Source: Nonomuraea sp. SBT364
GTDB lineage: Bacteria; Actinomycetota; Actinomycetes; Streptosporangiales; Streptosporangiaceae
DNA length: 64,000 bases
Assembly: GCF_001083785.1 (NCBI RefSeq)
Contig: NZ_LAVL01000012.1
Coordinates: 1-64,000, forward strand
Direction: 5' to 3'
The notes under the pieces are model-generated. The model was given only the letters and a program-made list of their open reading frames with translations, did not search any database and was not told the DNA's origin. This document shows positions 1 to 9,256 of this stretch, piece after piece. The position numbers were made by a program, and so were the translations under genes. Position 1 is the stretch's first letter, and each line of letters opens with the position of its first letter.

Positions 1-230
<230 letters not shown>

Positions 231-313
231 CAAAGCATACTTTTTAAAGTTTTTGCTCGCGTCCACTATGCGATTCTGAAACAGCAAGCGGTTCTGCTTG
301 TCAGTTTCATAGG

Positions 314-430
314 GTTACGGCGGTTATGGCGGGAAGGAAACACCCGGTTACATTCCGAACCCGGAAGTTAAGCTTCTCAGCGCCGATGGTACTGCACTCG
401 GGAGGGTGTGGGAGAGTAGGTCACCGCCGG
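314..430 (+). rRNA. rrf: 5S ribosomal RNA
   Basis: About 117 bases with the actinobacterial 5S layout. The first helix strand is GTTACGGCGGT near 314 and its partner ACCGCCGGAC is near 423. Loop A/B carries the conserved CCGGTTACATTCCGAACCCG block at about 344-363, and AGCGCCGATGGTACTGCA and GTGGGAGAGTAGG follow. It lies 83 bp after the 23S end on the same strand, so it is the last gene of this rRNA operon. End positions are uncertain by about 2 bases. Confidence 0.95.
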
Positions 431-500
431 ACAATCTTTCGTGAGAGGGCCCCTTCGACACCTTGTGTGTCAGGGGACCTCTTCGCGTTTCTCTGTGCAG

Positions 501-531
501 GGGGGTTCCCGGGACGGGAGCCCCCTTTTTT
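501..531 (+). terminator. Rho-independent terminator of the rRNA operon
   Basis: A 10-bp stem (501-510 with 516-525, one G-T wobble) with a 5-base loop is followed by six T residues (526-531). A longer processing-type stem precedes it at 444-482, in which AGAGG, CCCCT and GACAC pair with GTGTC, AGGGG and CCTCT. This is the clearest intrinsic terminator in the window and closes the rRNA operon. Confidence 0.9.
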
Positions 532-613
532 GTGTTGTTGTGCGGGCTTTGGGGCGGGACGGTTTACGGGGTTGTGTTGAGGGGCTCCGGTCAGCCGGGG
601 GCCTTTTCGCGTC

Positions 614-1198
614 TCAGGGGGTGATGACGTGGCCGTGGGCGGTGCCCTCGATGGTGTCGGCGTAGGCGCGGGCGAGGTCGGCTGCCGGAATGCCTGCCGT
701 GCCGTCCATGCCCAGGGCAAGGCACGTCTCACGTACCCAGCCGGGGCTGATGGCGTTCAGGCGGATGCCGCGCGGCATCTCCGGCGCGGCGGCACGTACG
801 AACGCCTCCAGGCCCGCGTTCACCAGGTGGCCGAGCGTGCTGCCCGGGGTCGGGGCGGTGAAGCGCCCGCTGGTGAGTGTCACCGAGCCGCCGGCCCGCA
901 GGTGGGCGGCGGCGCGCCGGGCCAGGGTGACCTGGCCGACGAGTTTGCCGTCGAGGCCGCGCCAGTAGTCCGCGTCCGACGGGGTGTCGAGCGGGGACAG
1001 GCTGCCGGACGCCGCGCAGCACACGACGGCGTCGACGTCGGGGACGGCGGCGAACAGGGCGTCGATCGACGCCGCGTCCGTCAGGTCGACGCGCACCGGG
1101 CCACGGCGCGAGGCCGGCACCACCTCGTGGCCGGTCGCCAGCAGGCCGGCGACCGCGCCTCCGATGGTGCCCGTCGCGCCGATCACTACGATCTTCAC
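614..1198 (-). CDS. Short SDR-family NAD(P)-dependent oxidoreductase
   Basis: A 194-residue protein starting with a beta strand and the glycine-rich nucleotide-binding motif GATGTIGG at residues 8-15, followed by the CCAASG segment typical of a Rossmann-fold SDR. The usual catalytic YxxxK is not visible: the position after the TSG strand reads GSTLGHLVNAGLEAF, as in a known branch of short SDRs that lack the Tyr-Lys pair. The start is GTG, with GAGGAGA about 7 bases upstream. It is transcribed divergently from an XRE regulator across 127 bp, an arrangement common in actinomycetes in which the regulator controls the SDR. The substrate is unknown. Family assignment is firm, enzymatic activity is not. 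Confidence 0.88.
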   Translation of the reverse strand: MKIVVIGATGTIGGAVAGLLATGHEVVPASRRGPVRVDLTDAASIDALFAAVPDVDAVVCCAASGSLSPLDTPSDADYWRGLDGKLVGQVTLARRAAAHLRAGGSVTLTSGRFTAPTPGSTLGHLVNAGLEAFVRAAAPEMPRGIRLNAISPGWVRETCLALGMDGTAGIPAADLARAYADTIEGTAHGHVITP

Positions 1199-1275
1199 AG
1201 TTGTCTCCTCAAAGGTGGGCTCGTGATCCAGGGTGGGGTGGCGGCCGAAGCCCAGGCAGGGGCCTGTTGTGGGTA

Positions 1276-1288
1276 CATCTGGCAGATG
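1276..1288. promoter_or_regulatory. Palindromic operator between SDR gene and XRE regulator
   Basis: CATCTG-G-CAGATG is a perfect 13-bp palindrome in the divergent intergenic region, about 40 bp before the regulator start and 80 bp before the SDR start. Position and symmetry fit an operator bound by the neighbouring XRE protein. That binding is inferred. Confidence 0.55.
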
Positions 1289-1325
1289 CAGGTTGCGGGG
1301 GTGCCGGGCCGCGATACTGGGACGT

Positions 1326-2180
1326 ATGGACGGACATGCGGACCTGGGGGAGTTCCTGCGGTCGAGGAGGGCGAGGCTGCGGCCCGCGGAGCTGGGGCTG
1401 CCGGCGTTCGGGCGGCGGCGGGTGCCGGGGCTGCGACGGGAGGAGCTGGCGCAGCTCGCGGGGGTGAGTGCCGGCTACTACACCCGGCTGGAGCAGGGGC
1501 AGAGCCCCAACGCCTCCGACGCCGTCCTCGACGCGGTCGCCCGGGTGCTCGGTCTGGACGATGACGAGCGGGCCCACCTCTACTCGCTGGCGAGGCCCAA
1601 GCCCCGGCGAGCGCACCAGTTCGCCGAGCCGGAGCGGGTGCGGCCGGGCGTGCGGGTGATGATCGAGTCGTTCGGGGAGGTGCCCGCTCTGGTCATGGGA
1701 CGCTTCTGCGACATCCTCTGCTGGAACGCCATGGCGCACGCGTTGCTCGCCGGCCACCTCGGCTTCGACGCGCCGGACGCCCCCGCCGGGCGGCCCAACG
1801 TCGCGGCCATGCTGTTCCTGGACCCGCACCTGCGGGAGCTGTACGCGGACTGGCCGGGCAAGGCCCGCTCCACCGTCGCCGACCTCCGGCTGATCGCGGG
1901 GCGCTACCCAGGCTCCGCCGAGCTGGCCGCGCTGGTCGGTGAGCTCACCATGGGCAGCGCCGAGTTTGCGGAGCTGTGGGCGGCGCACCCGGTGAGCGAG
2001 TGCGACACCGGCCCTCGCACCTACCGCCACCCGACCGTGGGCACGATGGAGCTCAGCGCCGAGTTCATGACGCTGCCGAACGACGAGGGGCAGCGCGTGG
2101 CGGTCTTCAACGCCGCCCCGGGCTCCACCTCCGCGGCCGCCCTCCGCCTCCTGGCCACGACGCTCGCCCGGCATCCCTGA
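1326..2180 (+). CDS. XRE family regulator with MmyB-like ligand domain
   Basis: A 284-residue protein. The N-terminal 80 residues form an XRE-type helix-turn-helix with the family signature RRVPGLRREELAQLAGVS, then YYTRLEQG and SPNASDAVLDAVARVLGLD. The C-terminal 190 residues match the MmyB-like PAS-type ligand-binding domain, including DILCWNAMA, the NVAAMLFLDP segment, and the ending RVAVFNAAPGSTSAAALRLL. I start at the ATG at 1326 because the HTH homology begins there; an in-frame upstream extension is Arg/Gly-rich and unlike the family. It is divergent from an SDR gene with a palindrome between them, so autoregulation and control of the SDR are likely. The ligand is unknown. Confidence 0.9.
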   Translation: MDGHADLGEFLRSRRARLRPAELGLPAFGRRRVPGLRREELAQLAGVSAGYYTRLEQGQSPNASDAVLDAVARVLGLDDDERAHLYSLARPKPRRAHQFAEPERVRPGVRVMIESFGEVPALVMGRFCDILCWNAMAHALLAGHLGFDAPDAPAGRPNVAAMLFLDPHLRELYADWPGKARSTVADLRLIAGRYPGSAELAALVGELTMGSAEFAELWAAHPVSECDTGPRTYRHPTVGTMELSAEFMTLPNDEGQRVAVFNAAPGSTSAAALRLLATTLARHP

Positions 2181-2378
2181 CCCCGCCCACCCCCGACCAC
2201 CCCGAGCCCGCCGAATGCCCCTGCACTCGTTGTGGGGCTCAGCCGTACGCCTGAGCGGTCGAGTTCAGGCCGGACGGCTTGCTGGTCAGCCACTCATGAT
2301 CAAATGTGATCAAATCGTGATCGGCGCCGAGGTGTGTCCGCGCGGACGGACGGGCAGGTCTCTGTGACTGGTGAGACG

Positions 2379-3143
2379 TCAGATGTGGAGGGTGCCGGTG
2401 ACGACGGTGACAGCGTGTCCCGCGAGATGGACGCGGTCGCCGTCGAGCGTCACCCGTACGACCCCGCCCCGCGCCGACAGTTGCGCTCCCGTCAGGGTGT
2501 CGCGACCGAGCCGGGCAGTCCAGTACGGCGAGAGCGCGCAGTGCGCCGAGCCGGTCACCGGATCCTCGGGCACGCCGACTGTCGGGGCGAAGAAGCGGGA
2601 GACGAAGTCCGTCGTCGAGCCGGCAGCCGTGACGATGACGCCGCGCGCGTCGACCGCCTCCAGTGCGGGGATGTCGGGCGTCAGCGACCGCACCGCTTCT
2701 TCGGATTCGAGCTCGACCAGCAGGTCGAGAGCGCTCCTGCCGACGTGCACCGCGGCGGTGCCGAGTGCTTTTTCCAGACCGTCCGGAACTGTGGCGGGTG
2801 TCACTTCCTTGGCTGGAAAATCCATAGTGATCATGTTGTCCGGCATGCGATTCACGGTGAGCGGACCGCTCGCTGTGCCGAATTGCACAGCACCCGTCGC
2901 CGCACCCGTCGAATACAGGACGTGGGCCGTGGCCAGGGTGGCGTGGCCGCACAGCGTGACCTCGACCTTCGGCGTGAACCAGCGCAGCGAATCACCCAGC
3001 AGGAAGGCCGTCTCCGACAGGTTGATCTCGGCCGCGACGGCCTGCATCCACTCGTCGGGAACCCGTTCCTCCAGCAGGCAGACGGCTGCGGGATTACCCT
3101 TGAATGCGGTGCTGGTGAAGGCATCGACGATGAACAGGCGCAT
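2379..3143 (-). CDS. PhzF family phenazine biosynthesis-like isomerase
   Basis: A 254-residue protein of the PhzF/diaminopimelate-epimerase fold. It starts MRLFIVDAFTSTAFKGNPAAV, carries the general acid/base glutamate E44 in NLSETAF, the LCGHATLA motif near residue 73, and the second-domain EDPVTGSAHCAL signature near residue 202. Typical PhzF-like proteins are 260-300 residues, so this one is complete but short. Real phenazine genes are absent nearby, so it is a stand-alone paralogue with unknown substrate. It converges with the upstream XRE gene. No operon partner is evident. The family call is strong, function beyond isomerase or epimerase chemistry is not. Confidence 0.9.
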   Translation of the reverse strand: MRLFIVDAFTSTAFKGNPAAVCLLEERVPDEWMQAVAAEINLSETAFLLGDSLRWFTPKVEVTLCGHATLATAHVLYSTGAATGAVQFGTASGPLTVNRMPDNMITMDFPAKEVTPATVPDGLEKALGTAAVHVGRSALDLLVELESEEAVRSLTPDIPALEAVDARGVIVTAAGSTTDFVSRFFAPTVGVPEDPVTGSAHCALSPYWTARLGRDTLTGAQLSARGGVVRVTLDGDRVHLAGHAVTVVTGTLHI

Positions 3144-3309
3144 GGCTGGATGCTATACGGGGCCGGATATCGGGGTGAAACCAGGACGCTAGCCGTACAA
3201 AATGGAATTAGTGCTGGGCGTGTCGCATGGCGAACACGGAATCGTCGGTTACCGTCCAATGTGTCGGGACGTGCCGATTGCGGTGAGTTCCTGAGGAAAG
3301 GACAAGCCG

Positions 3310-3693
3310 ATGGGGGCAGTGCGTAAGGTTGCGGGATACCTTGGCCTGGGCGGAATCGACCACTACGACGAGGGATACGACGACGAGGGGCAGTACGAAG
3401 AGGAGTACATGCCCGCGACCGAGCGGGCCGCGCGCAGGTGGCGGTCCACGATCGAGTCGTCGCGCATCGTGATGGTGCAGCCGCTCAAGTACAACGACGC
3501 ACCGTTGATCGGCCAGTACTTCCGCGAAGGCCAGACGGTGATCATGGATGTGACGGGCATGGCGATGCCGGAAGCGACCCGGATGGTCGACTTCGCGGCC
3601 GGCCTGGCCTATGGCTGCGAGGGCCGGATCGAGCGCATCGCCGATCGGGTCTTCCTGCTGGCGCCCGCGCATGTGGAGATCGAGACGAGCTGA
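3310..3693 (+). CDS. sepF: SepF-like cell division protein (stand-alone paralogue)
   Basis: A 127-residue protein. After an acidic, Tyr/Glu-rich linker (residues 18-35) comes a SepF core: RIVMVQPLKYNDAPLIGQYF, then GQTVIMDVTGM, the DFAAGLAYGCEGRIERI helix and the final beta strand VFLLAPAHVEI. SepF anchors FtsZ to the membrane. The canonical sepF sits in the dcw cluster next to ftsZ and ylmE. Here no division genes are adjacent, so this looks like one of the extra SepF-like proteins found in many actinomycetes. The first residues MGAVRKVAGYLGL could form the short amphipathic membrane-targeting helix. AGGAAAGG sits just before the ATG. Its partner in the cell is inferred. Confidence 0.9.
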   Translation: MGAVRKVAGYLGLGGIDHYDEGYDDEGQYEEEYMPATERAARRWRSTIESSRIVMVQPLKYNDAPLIGQYFREGQTVIMDVTGMAMPEATRMVDFAAGLAYGCEGRIERIADRVFLLAPAHVEIETS

Positions 3694-3694
3694 T

Positions 3695-3716
3695 CCCGGC
3701 TTCCGGGGAAGCCGGG
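3695..3716. terminator. Palindromic hairpin between convergent genes
   Basis: CCCGGCTTCC and GGAAGCCGGG are perfect 10-base arms separated by only 2 bases, immediately after the sepF stop and before the 3' end of the opposing gene. There is no T tract on either side. It probably acts as a bidirectional U-less terminator. Confidence 0.6.
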
Positions 3717-3753
3717 CGGCTCGCGTCTCACGTCCTCTCGGGGGAGAGGGCGG

Positions 3754-5103
3754 TCAGGCGGCGCGCGGGCCGCGGCGGATCAGGCGGGTGAGCTCGGCGC
3801 AGTCGTCGGCGGCCTGCTTGGCGCGGCCCTCCGCCTCGTGCGCGTAGGCGTGCAGCGCCCACACCGCCCCGTCGGCGAGCTCCTTCAGCTCGGCCACCTG
3901 GGCGGCCACCCACCGGGCGTCGGACTCGGCGGCCTTGTGCCGCCGCCAGAGCCGCCACCCCGCCAGGCCGAGCAGGGCGACGCCCGCCGCCGCGAGCAGC
4001 GGAGGACCGAACACCGCGCCGGCGAAGCACGCCAGGGCCGCGGTCACCATCAGCGCGACGTCCCACGGACGGCGGCGCGGCGTGGTGCCGGTGCTGACGA
4101 TGGCGGCCTCGGCGACGGCCATCGAGCTCTCGTCCGGGCCTTCCGGGTGCAGCTTGACGTGGTGGCCGAGCAGCGCCACGGTGAGCGTGGCGGGTGGCTC
4201 CAGCCGCGTGTCGGCCTCGAGCTCCTCGGCGACGCCGCGCAGGATCGGGGCGGCCACGTGCAGGGCGATCGCCGCCAGGTACGGGTCGGAGCCGGGGCGC
4301 AGGTCGTCCAGCAGATGTGAGCTGAGCGAGGCCATCGGCCCGGGCGGGCCGCCCAGGCCGATCAGCGAGCGCAGCACCGCCAGCGGCTCGTCCTCCTGCC
4401 AGGCCGCCGCGGGGCTGGCGTCGGAGTTGGTGAGGGGCGTGGAGGCGCTCTGGCCGGCCTGCCGGGTCGAGGTGATCTCCGCGCAGCGGGCCCGCAACCG
4501 TTCGAGCCGGGCGGCCGCCTGGGCGGGCCTGGCCAGCTCCGGGATCTCGGCCATCTCCGGGAAGTCGACGAGCGAGGCGGGCACCACGACCGACGGCTCG
4601 CCCGGGATGAGCGCCTGCGTCCACTGCGACGGGTCGGTGTGCTCCTGCACCGCGAGCGCGTCGAGCTTGCGCAGCACGAAGATCTTGCCGGCCGGGCCGT
4701 AGGCCCCCCTGGCGGCGGCCAGCCACAGCGAGCGCTGGCCGTGGCTGACGGGCTGGTCGAGCGACAGCTCGCCGAAGGCGGTGCCGAGCCACGAGGCGTG
4801 GATGCGGCTGCCGTGCCCGGCCACGGCCAGCGACAGGCACAGGAAGAGGGCGGTCTGCTGCTGGTCGCGGCTGGCGGCCTTGCTCAGCGGCTCCAGCGGA
4901 TCGTCACCGGCCAGGATCGCCACCAGTGCCTCGACGGCGGGCGGCAGCCAGTTGCCCGGGATGTCGGCGAAGCCCGGCGGGGCGGGAGGCGCGGAGCCGT
5001 TGGCTGCCAGGTGTGCCAGCAGCGCCTCGGCGTAACGGCGCAACTCCGCCGCTGTCTGGGGGCTCGCAGTCAGGTCCGTGCTCAAGGCAGAGAACTCCCC
5101 CAT
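3754..5103 (-). CDS. Hypothetical protein with a hydrophobic hairpin near the C terminus
   Basis: A 449-residue protein that I do not recognise. The first 340 residues look soluble, alpha-helical and rich in Ala, Leu and Pro. Residues about 345-385 contain two hydrophobic stretches (DVALMVTAALACFAGAVFG and LLAAAGVALLGLAGWRLW) that probably form a membrane hairpin. The last 60 residues are a charged helix (RRHKAAESDARWVAAQVAEL onwards) that may be a coiled coil. Codon use is normal for the genome. It has no obvious operon partner: argS lies 100 bp upstream on the same strand and sepF converges from the other side. No catalytic motif is visible. Confidence 0.75.
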   Translation of the reverse strand: MGEFSALSTDLTASPQTAAELRRYAEALLAHLAANGSAPPAPPGFADIPGNWLPPAVEALVAILAGDDPLEPLSKAASRDQQQTALFLCLSLAVAGHGSRIHASWLGTAFGELSLDQPVSHGQRSLWLAAARGAYGPAGKIFVLRKLDALAVQEHTDPSQWTQALIPGEPSVVVPASLVDFPEMAEIPELARPAQAAARLERLRARCAEITSTRQAGQSASTPLTNSDASPAAAWQEDEPLAVLRSLIGLGGPPGPMASLSSHLLDDLRPGSDPYLAAIALHVAAPILRGVAEELEADTRLEPPATLTVALLGHHVKLHPEGPDESSMAVAEAAIVSTGTTPRRRPWDVALMVTAALACFAGAVFGPPLLAAAGVALLGLAGWRLWRRHKAAESDARWVAAQVAELKELADGAVWALHAYAHEAEGRAKQAADDCAELTRLIRRGPRAA

Positions 5104-5206
5104 TTCGGCCTCAGTTCATGACCGCGTAAAGCCTAACCGTTGGGGCGCGCCTTCGAGGTGGAGGCGCGCCCACGACGGAACGGGGGTCTTTCGCGCTAAC
5201 TGCCTG

Positions 5207-6934
5207 TTACATGCGCTCGGGGACGGGGACCCCGAGCAGGTCGAGGCCGCTTTCCAGCACCCGCAGGGTCAGCGCGCACAGCGCCAGCCGATGCGCCCGG
5301 ACCTGCGGGTCGACACCCGGCTTGATGACCGGGCACTCCTCGTAGAAGCCGCTGAACAGCTTGGCCGCCTCGAACAGGAAGCCCGAGAGCCGGTGCGGCT
5401 CGGAGTGGACGGCGACCTGCTCGACGATCTGGCCGAAGCCGAGCAGGTGCATCACCAGCGCGCGCTCGGCGGGCTCGGCGGGCACGATGCCGGCGGTGGC
5501 CTGCGACGGCTCCATCTCGGCCTTGCGGAAGATGGAGCGGATCCGGGCCGTCGCGTACTGCATGTAGGGGCCGGTGTTGCCGTGGAACTCCAGCATCCGG
5601 TCGAAGTCGAAGACGTATTCGGTGTCGTGGCCGACCGACAGGTCGGCGTACTTCACCGCGCCCATGCCGACGTCGCTGGCGATCTCGTGGCGGGTCGCCT
5701 CGTCGTACTCGCGGTCGGCCAGCTTCTGCTGGGCCCGGTCGACGGCCTCCTCCAGCAGGGCCATCAGCTTCACCGATTCGCCCGAGCGGGTCTTGAACCG
5801 GCGCCCGTCCTTGCCCAGCATCATGCCGATCTGCACGTGCTCGGCCGAGACCGTGTCGGGCAGCCAGCCCGCCATCCGGGCGGCGGCGAACACCATCCGG
5901 AAGTGCAGCGCCTGGTCGGCGCCCACGACGTAGAGGATGCGGTCGGCCTTGAGGTCGTCGACCCGGTAGCGGATCGCCGCCATGTCGGTGGAGGCGTAGC
6001 CGTAGCCGCCGTCGCTCTTCCTGATGATCAGCGGCAGCGGCTTGTCGTCGGAGCCGGTGAAGCCGGGCGGGAACAGGCAGAGCGCGCCCTCGCTGATCAC
6101 CGCCGTGCCCGCGTCTTCCAGGTCGCGGCAGGTCTTCTCCAGCATCGGGTTGTACATGCTCTCGCCGGCGATGTCGGCGTCGGTGAGCGTGACGCCGAGC
6201 AGGTCGTAGATCTTGTTGAAGTAGCGCACGGTGGCGTTCATGAAGACGTGCCAGAGCCGGATGGTCTCCGGGTCGCCCGACTGCAGCGTGGTCACCCGGG
6301 CGCGGGCCCGCGACTTGAACGCCTCGTCGCCGTCGAACTTGCTCCGGGCCGCCTGGTAGTACTCGGTGCCCAGGCCGGCTTCGAGCTGCTGGACCGCGGC
6401 CTCCTCGCCGATGTCGAGCAGGTGCTCGATGAGCATGCCGAACGGGGTGCCCCAGTCGCCCAGGTGGTTCTGCCTGATGACGTGGTTGCCGAGGTGCTCG
6501 TGCACGCGCACCAGCGAGTCGCCGACGATCGTGGTGCGCAGGTGGCCGACGTGCATCTCCTTGGCCGCGTTGGGCGCGGAGTAGTCGATCACGATGGTCT
6601 GGGCGGGCGTGATGGCGCCCACGCCGGAGCGCGGGTCGGCGGCCACGCGCGTGGCCTCGGACTCGATCCAGGCGTCGTCGAGCGTGATGTTGAGGAAGCC
6701 GGGGCCGCTGACCTCGACCGTGCCGGGGAAGTCGGACAGCTCCGCCCTGATCGCCTCGGCGACCTCCCGCGGGGACCGTCGCAGGCGCTTGGCCAGGCTC
6801 ATCGCGACGTTCGCCTGGAAGTCGGCGAACTGGGAGGGCCTGATCAGCGGGTCTGCGTCGGCGTGCTCAGCACCGAACGCGGCGGCCAGCGCCTGCTGGA
6901 CGCGCTCGGTGAGCACTAGCTGCGGGTCGGTCAT
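5207..6934 (-). CDS. argS: Arginyl-tRNA synthetase
   Basis: A 575-residue class I aminoacyl-tRNA synthetase. An N-terminal additional domain (residues 1-110, with DFQANVAMSLAKRL) is followed by the catalytic domain with the HIGH-type motif HVGH at 128-131 in SAPNAAKEMHVGHLRTTIVG. The GDWGTPFGMLIEHL segment is typical of ArgS. The KMSKS region is the degenerate GRRFKTRSGESVKL, as in many ArgS enzymes. The C-terminal anticodon domain ends in LGVPVPERM. It charges tRNA-Arg in the cytoplasm. The start overlaps the stop of the upstream P-type ATPase gene by 4 bases (ATGA), which suggests translational coupling within a plsX-ATPase-argS transcript. Confidence 0.97.
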   Translation of the reverse strand: MTDPQLVLTERVQQALAAAFGAEHADADPLIRPSQFADFQANVAMSLAKRLRRSPREVAEAIRAELSDFPGTVEVSGPGFLNITLDDAWIESEATRVAADPRSGVGAITPAQTIVIDYSAPNAAKEMHVGHLRTTIVGDSLVRVHEHLGNHVIRQNHLGDWGTPFGMLIEHLLDIGEEAAVQQLEAGLGTEYYQAARSKFDGDEAFKSRARARVTTLQSGDPETIRLWHVFMNATVRYFNKIYDLLGVTLTDADIAGESMYNPMLEKTCRDLEDAGTAVISEGALCLFPPGFTGSDDKPLPLIIRKSDGGYGYASTDMAAIRYRVDDLKADRILYVVGADQALHFRMVFAAARMAGWLPDTVSAEHVQIGMMLGKDGRRFKTRSGESVKLMALLEEAVDRAQQKLADREYDEATRHEIASDVGMGAVKYADLSVGHDTEYVFDFDRMLEFHGNTGPYMQYATARIRSIFRKAEMEPSQATAGIVPAEPAERALVMHLLGFGQIVEQVAVHSEPHRLSGFLFEAAKLFSGFYEECPVIKPGVDPQVRAHRLALCALTLRVLESGLDLLGVPVPERM

Positions 6935-9237
6935 GCCCTAAGGGTACCGGTGGCCTTGACCGCGACGCTGATCGCGGCGGCGGCCGCCACGGAGACGCCG
7001 ACGGCGATCAGGTCGGCCCGCGCGCCGCCCGGTTGGAGCGTGAACAGCTCGCGCACCGCGGGGATCGCCAGAGCCAGCGCGAACAGCCCGGCCATGGCGG
7101 CGACCAGCACGATCCGGCCCCGGGTGAGCGGCCTGGCGACGAGCACGAGCACCCACCAGGTGGTGAGGAAGAGCGCGAGCACCGCCGAGGTGCGGTCCTG
7201 TTCCAGCGTGCCCGTCGCCGCCGCCGAATAGGCCACCAGCACGGCGATCGCGCAGAACACCCCCGCGGGCACGGCGAAGCGCAGCACCCTCGGCACGAAC
7301 CCGGGCTTGGCCCGCTCGAGCGTCGGCGCCAGCGCCAGGAACAGCGCCGGGATGCCGATCGTCACCGCGTTCACCAGCGTCGAGTGTCTCGGCGTGAACG
7401 GGAACATCATCCCCGCGACGCCGGTGGTCAGCGCCAGCACGATCGCGAAGAACGTCTTGGTCAGGAACAGCCCGGACACCCGCTCGATGTTGGCCAGCAC
7501 CCGGCGCCCCTCGCCCACCACGTGCGGCAGCGTGGCGAACCGGTTGTCGAGCAACACCACCTGGGCGACCGCCTTGGTGGCCGGGCTGCCCGCGCCCATC
7601 GCGATGCCGAGGTCGGCGTCCTTGAGCGCCAGCACGTCGTTGACGCCGTCGCCGGTCATCGCCACGGTGTGCCCGCGCGCCCGCAGCGCGCCGACGAACT
7701 GACGCTTCTGCTGCGGGGTGACACGGCCGAAGACGGTGTTGGCGGCGAGCACCTCGGCCAGCTTCTCCTCGTCGTCCTCCGGCAGCGTGCGGGCGTCGAC
7801 GGCGCGGTCGCCGCCCGGGATGCCGAGCTCGGTGGCTATCGCGGACACCGCGACGGCGCTGTCGCCGGAGATCACCTTGACCGTGACGCCCTGCTTCTCG
7901 AAGTAGCGCAGCGTCTCACGCGCGTCCGGCCTGATCCGCTGCTTCAGCGTCACCAGCGCGACGGGCTCGGCCTCGGGTGCGCCGCTTTCCGGCAGCGTCG
8001 TCGTACGGCACAGCGCCAGCACGCGGGCACCGGTGGCGCTCAGTTCGGCGGCCTGCGCGTACCCCTGGTCGTGCGGGGTGAGCAGGATGTCGGGCGCGCC
8101 GAGCACCCACGTGCCGTGCGGGCCGAAGTCGGCGCCGCTCCACTTGCGTGCCGAGGAGAACGGGACGGTGGCCAGCGCCCGCCAGGGCGCGGCCGGATGG
8201 CGCTCCAGGATGGCCCGCGCGGTGGCGTTGGGGCGGGGGTCGGCGCCGGCGAGGGCGGCGAGCGCGTCGGTCACGGGCTCGCCGTCGCGCAGCGGCAGGA
8301 CCTCGCCCAGCTCCATGCCGCCGGCCGTGAGCGTGCCGGTCTTGTCCAGGCAGAGGACGTCGACCCTGGCCAGGCCCTCGATCGCGGGCAGCTCCTGGAC
8401 CAGGCAGCGGCGGCGGCCGAGCCGGACCACGCCGATGGCGAAGGCGATCGAGGTCATCAGCACGAGCCCTTCGGGGATCATGGTGACGATGCCCGCGACC
8501 GCGCCGGTGATGGCGGTGCCGAAGTCCACCGAGTGGCGCAGCTGGCTGTACATGAGCAGGGCGCCGATCGGGATGACGAGCCAGGTGACGTAGCGGATGA
8601 ACCGTTTGATCCCGTCACGCAGCTCCGAGTGCGACAGGTGGAACCTGGCGGCCTCCTCGGCCAGCCGCACGGCGTAGGCGTCGGTGCCGACGGCCGTGGC
8701 CGTGAACGCGCCGGCGCCGGCGACGGCGAAGCTGCCCGACAGGACCCGGTCGCCGGGCCGCTTGGGCACCGGGTCGGCCTCGCCGGTCAGCAGTGACTCG
8801 TCCACCTCCAGCCCGGCCGACTCGACGACCTCGCCGTCGACCAGCAGGTGGTCGCCGGGGGCGAGCAGGACCAGGTCGCCGAGCACCACCTGCTCAGGGG
8901 CGATCTCCTGCTCAAGGCCGTCGCGGCGGACCGTGACCGGGCTCTGGCCGACCACGGCCAGCCGGTCGAGGGTGCGCTTGGCACGCAGCTCCTGCACGAC
9001 GCCGACCAGCACGTTGGCGAGCATGATCAGGCCGAACACGCTGTCCTGCCACTCGCCGAAGACCAGGATCAGCAGCCATAAGACGCCGATGACCAGGTTG
9101 AAGAGCGTGCAGAAGTTCGCCCGCACGATGGCGGCCAGCGACCTGCTCGACCGTTTGGGCACGTGGTTGGCCTTCGCCACGGCCACTTGCGCAGCCGACA
9201 GCCCTCGCCCCGCATCCACGACAATTCCCCCCGCCAT
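6931..9237 (-). CDS. Cation-translocating P-type ATPase (CtpE-like)
   Basis: A 768-residue membrane pump from the ATG at 9237; a GTG at 9255 is an alternative but lacks a ribosome-binding site. Landmarks in order are an N-terminal transmembrane pair, the actuator motif LTGEAD, the ion-site helix GIVTMIPEGLVLMTS, the phosphorylation motif DKTGTLT, the hinge motif TGDGVNDVLALKDADLGIAM, and a C-terminal block of transmembrane helices. No N-terminal CxxC metal-binding domain is seen, so it is not a CopA or ZntA type. The PEGL ion motif and overall length resemble mycobacterial CtpE, which has been linked to calcium uptake. Substrate assignment is inference. The ATG lies 18 bp after the plsX stop. 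Confidence 0.9.
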   Translation of the reverse strand: MAGGIVVDAGRGLSAAQVAVAKANHVPKRSSRSLAAIVRANFCTLFNLVIGVLWLLILVFGEWQDSVFGLIMLANVLVGVVQELRAKRTLDRLAVVGQSPVTVRRDGLEQEIAPEQVVLGDLVLLAPGDHLLVDGEVVESAGLEVDESLLTGEADPVPKRPGDRVLSGSFAVAGAGAFTATAVGTDAYAVRLAEEAARFHLSHSELRDGIKRFIRYVTWLVIPIGALLMYSQLRHSVDFGTAITGAVAGIVTMIPEGLVLMTSIAFAIGVVRLGRRRCLVQELPAIEGLARVDVLCLDKTGTLTAGGMELGEVLPLRDGEPVTDALAALAGADPRPNATARAILERHPAAPWRALATVPFSSARKWSGADFGPHGTWVLGAPDILLTPHDQGYAQAAELSATGARVLALCRTTTLPESGAPEAEPVALVTLKQRIRPDARETLRYFEKQGVTVKVISGDSAVAVSAIATELGIPGGDRAVDARTLPEDDEEKLAEVLAANTVFGRVTPQQKRQFVGALRARGHTVAMTGDGVNDVLALKDADLGIAMGAGSPATKAVAQVVLLDNRFATLPHVVGEGRRVLANIERVSGLFLTKTFFAIVLALTTGVAGMMFPFTPRHSTLVNAVTIGIPALFLALAPTLERAKPGFVPRVLRFAVPAGVFCAIAVLVAYSAAATGTLEQDRTSAVLALFLTTWWVLVLVARPLTRGRIVLVAAMAGLFALALAIPAVRELFTLQPGGARADLIAVGVSVAAAAAISVAVKATGTLRA

Positions 9238-9256
9238 CCCCCGGACCTGCCACACA

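Noticed and set aside
629..1564. Long plus-strand reading frame through the SDR region
   Set aside because: It is the antisense shadow of the SDR gene and the offset frame of the regulator, with Arg/Gly-rich composition and no family match.
5078..6919. Long plus-strand frame across argS
   Set aside because: Complementary shadow of argS, which has clear synthetase motifs on the minus strand.
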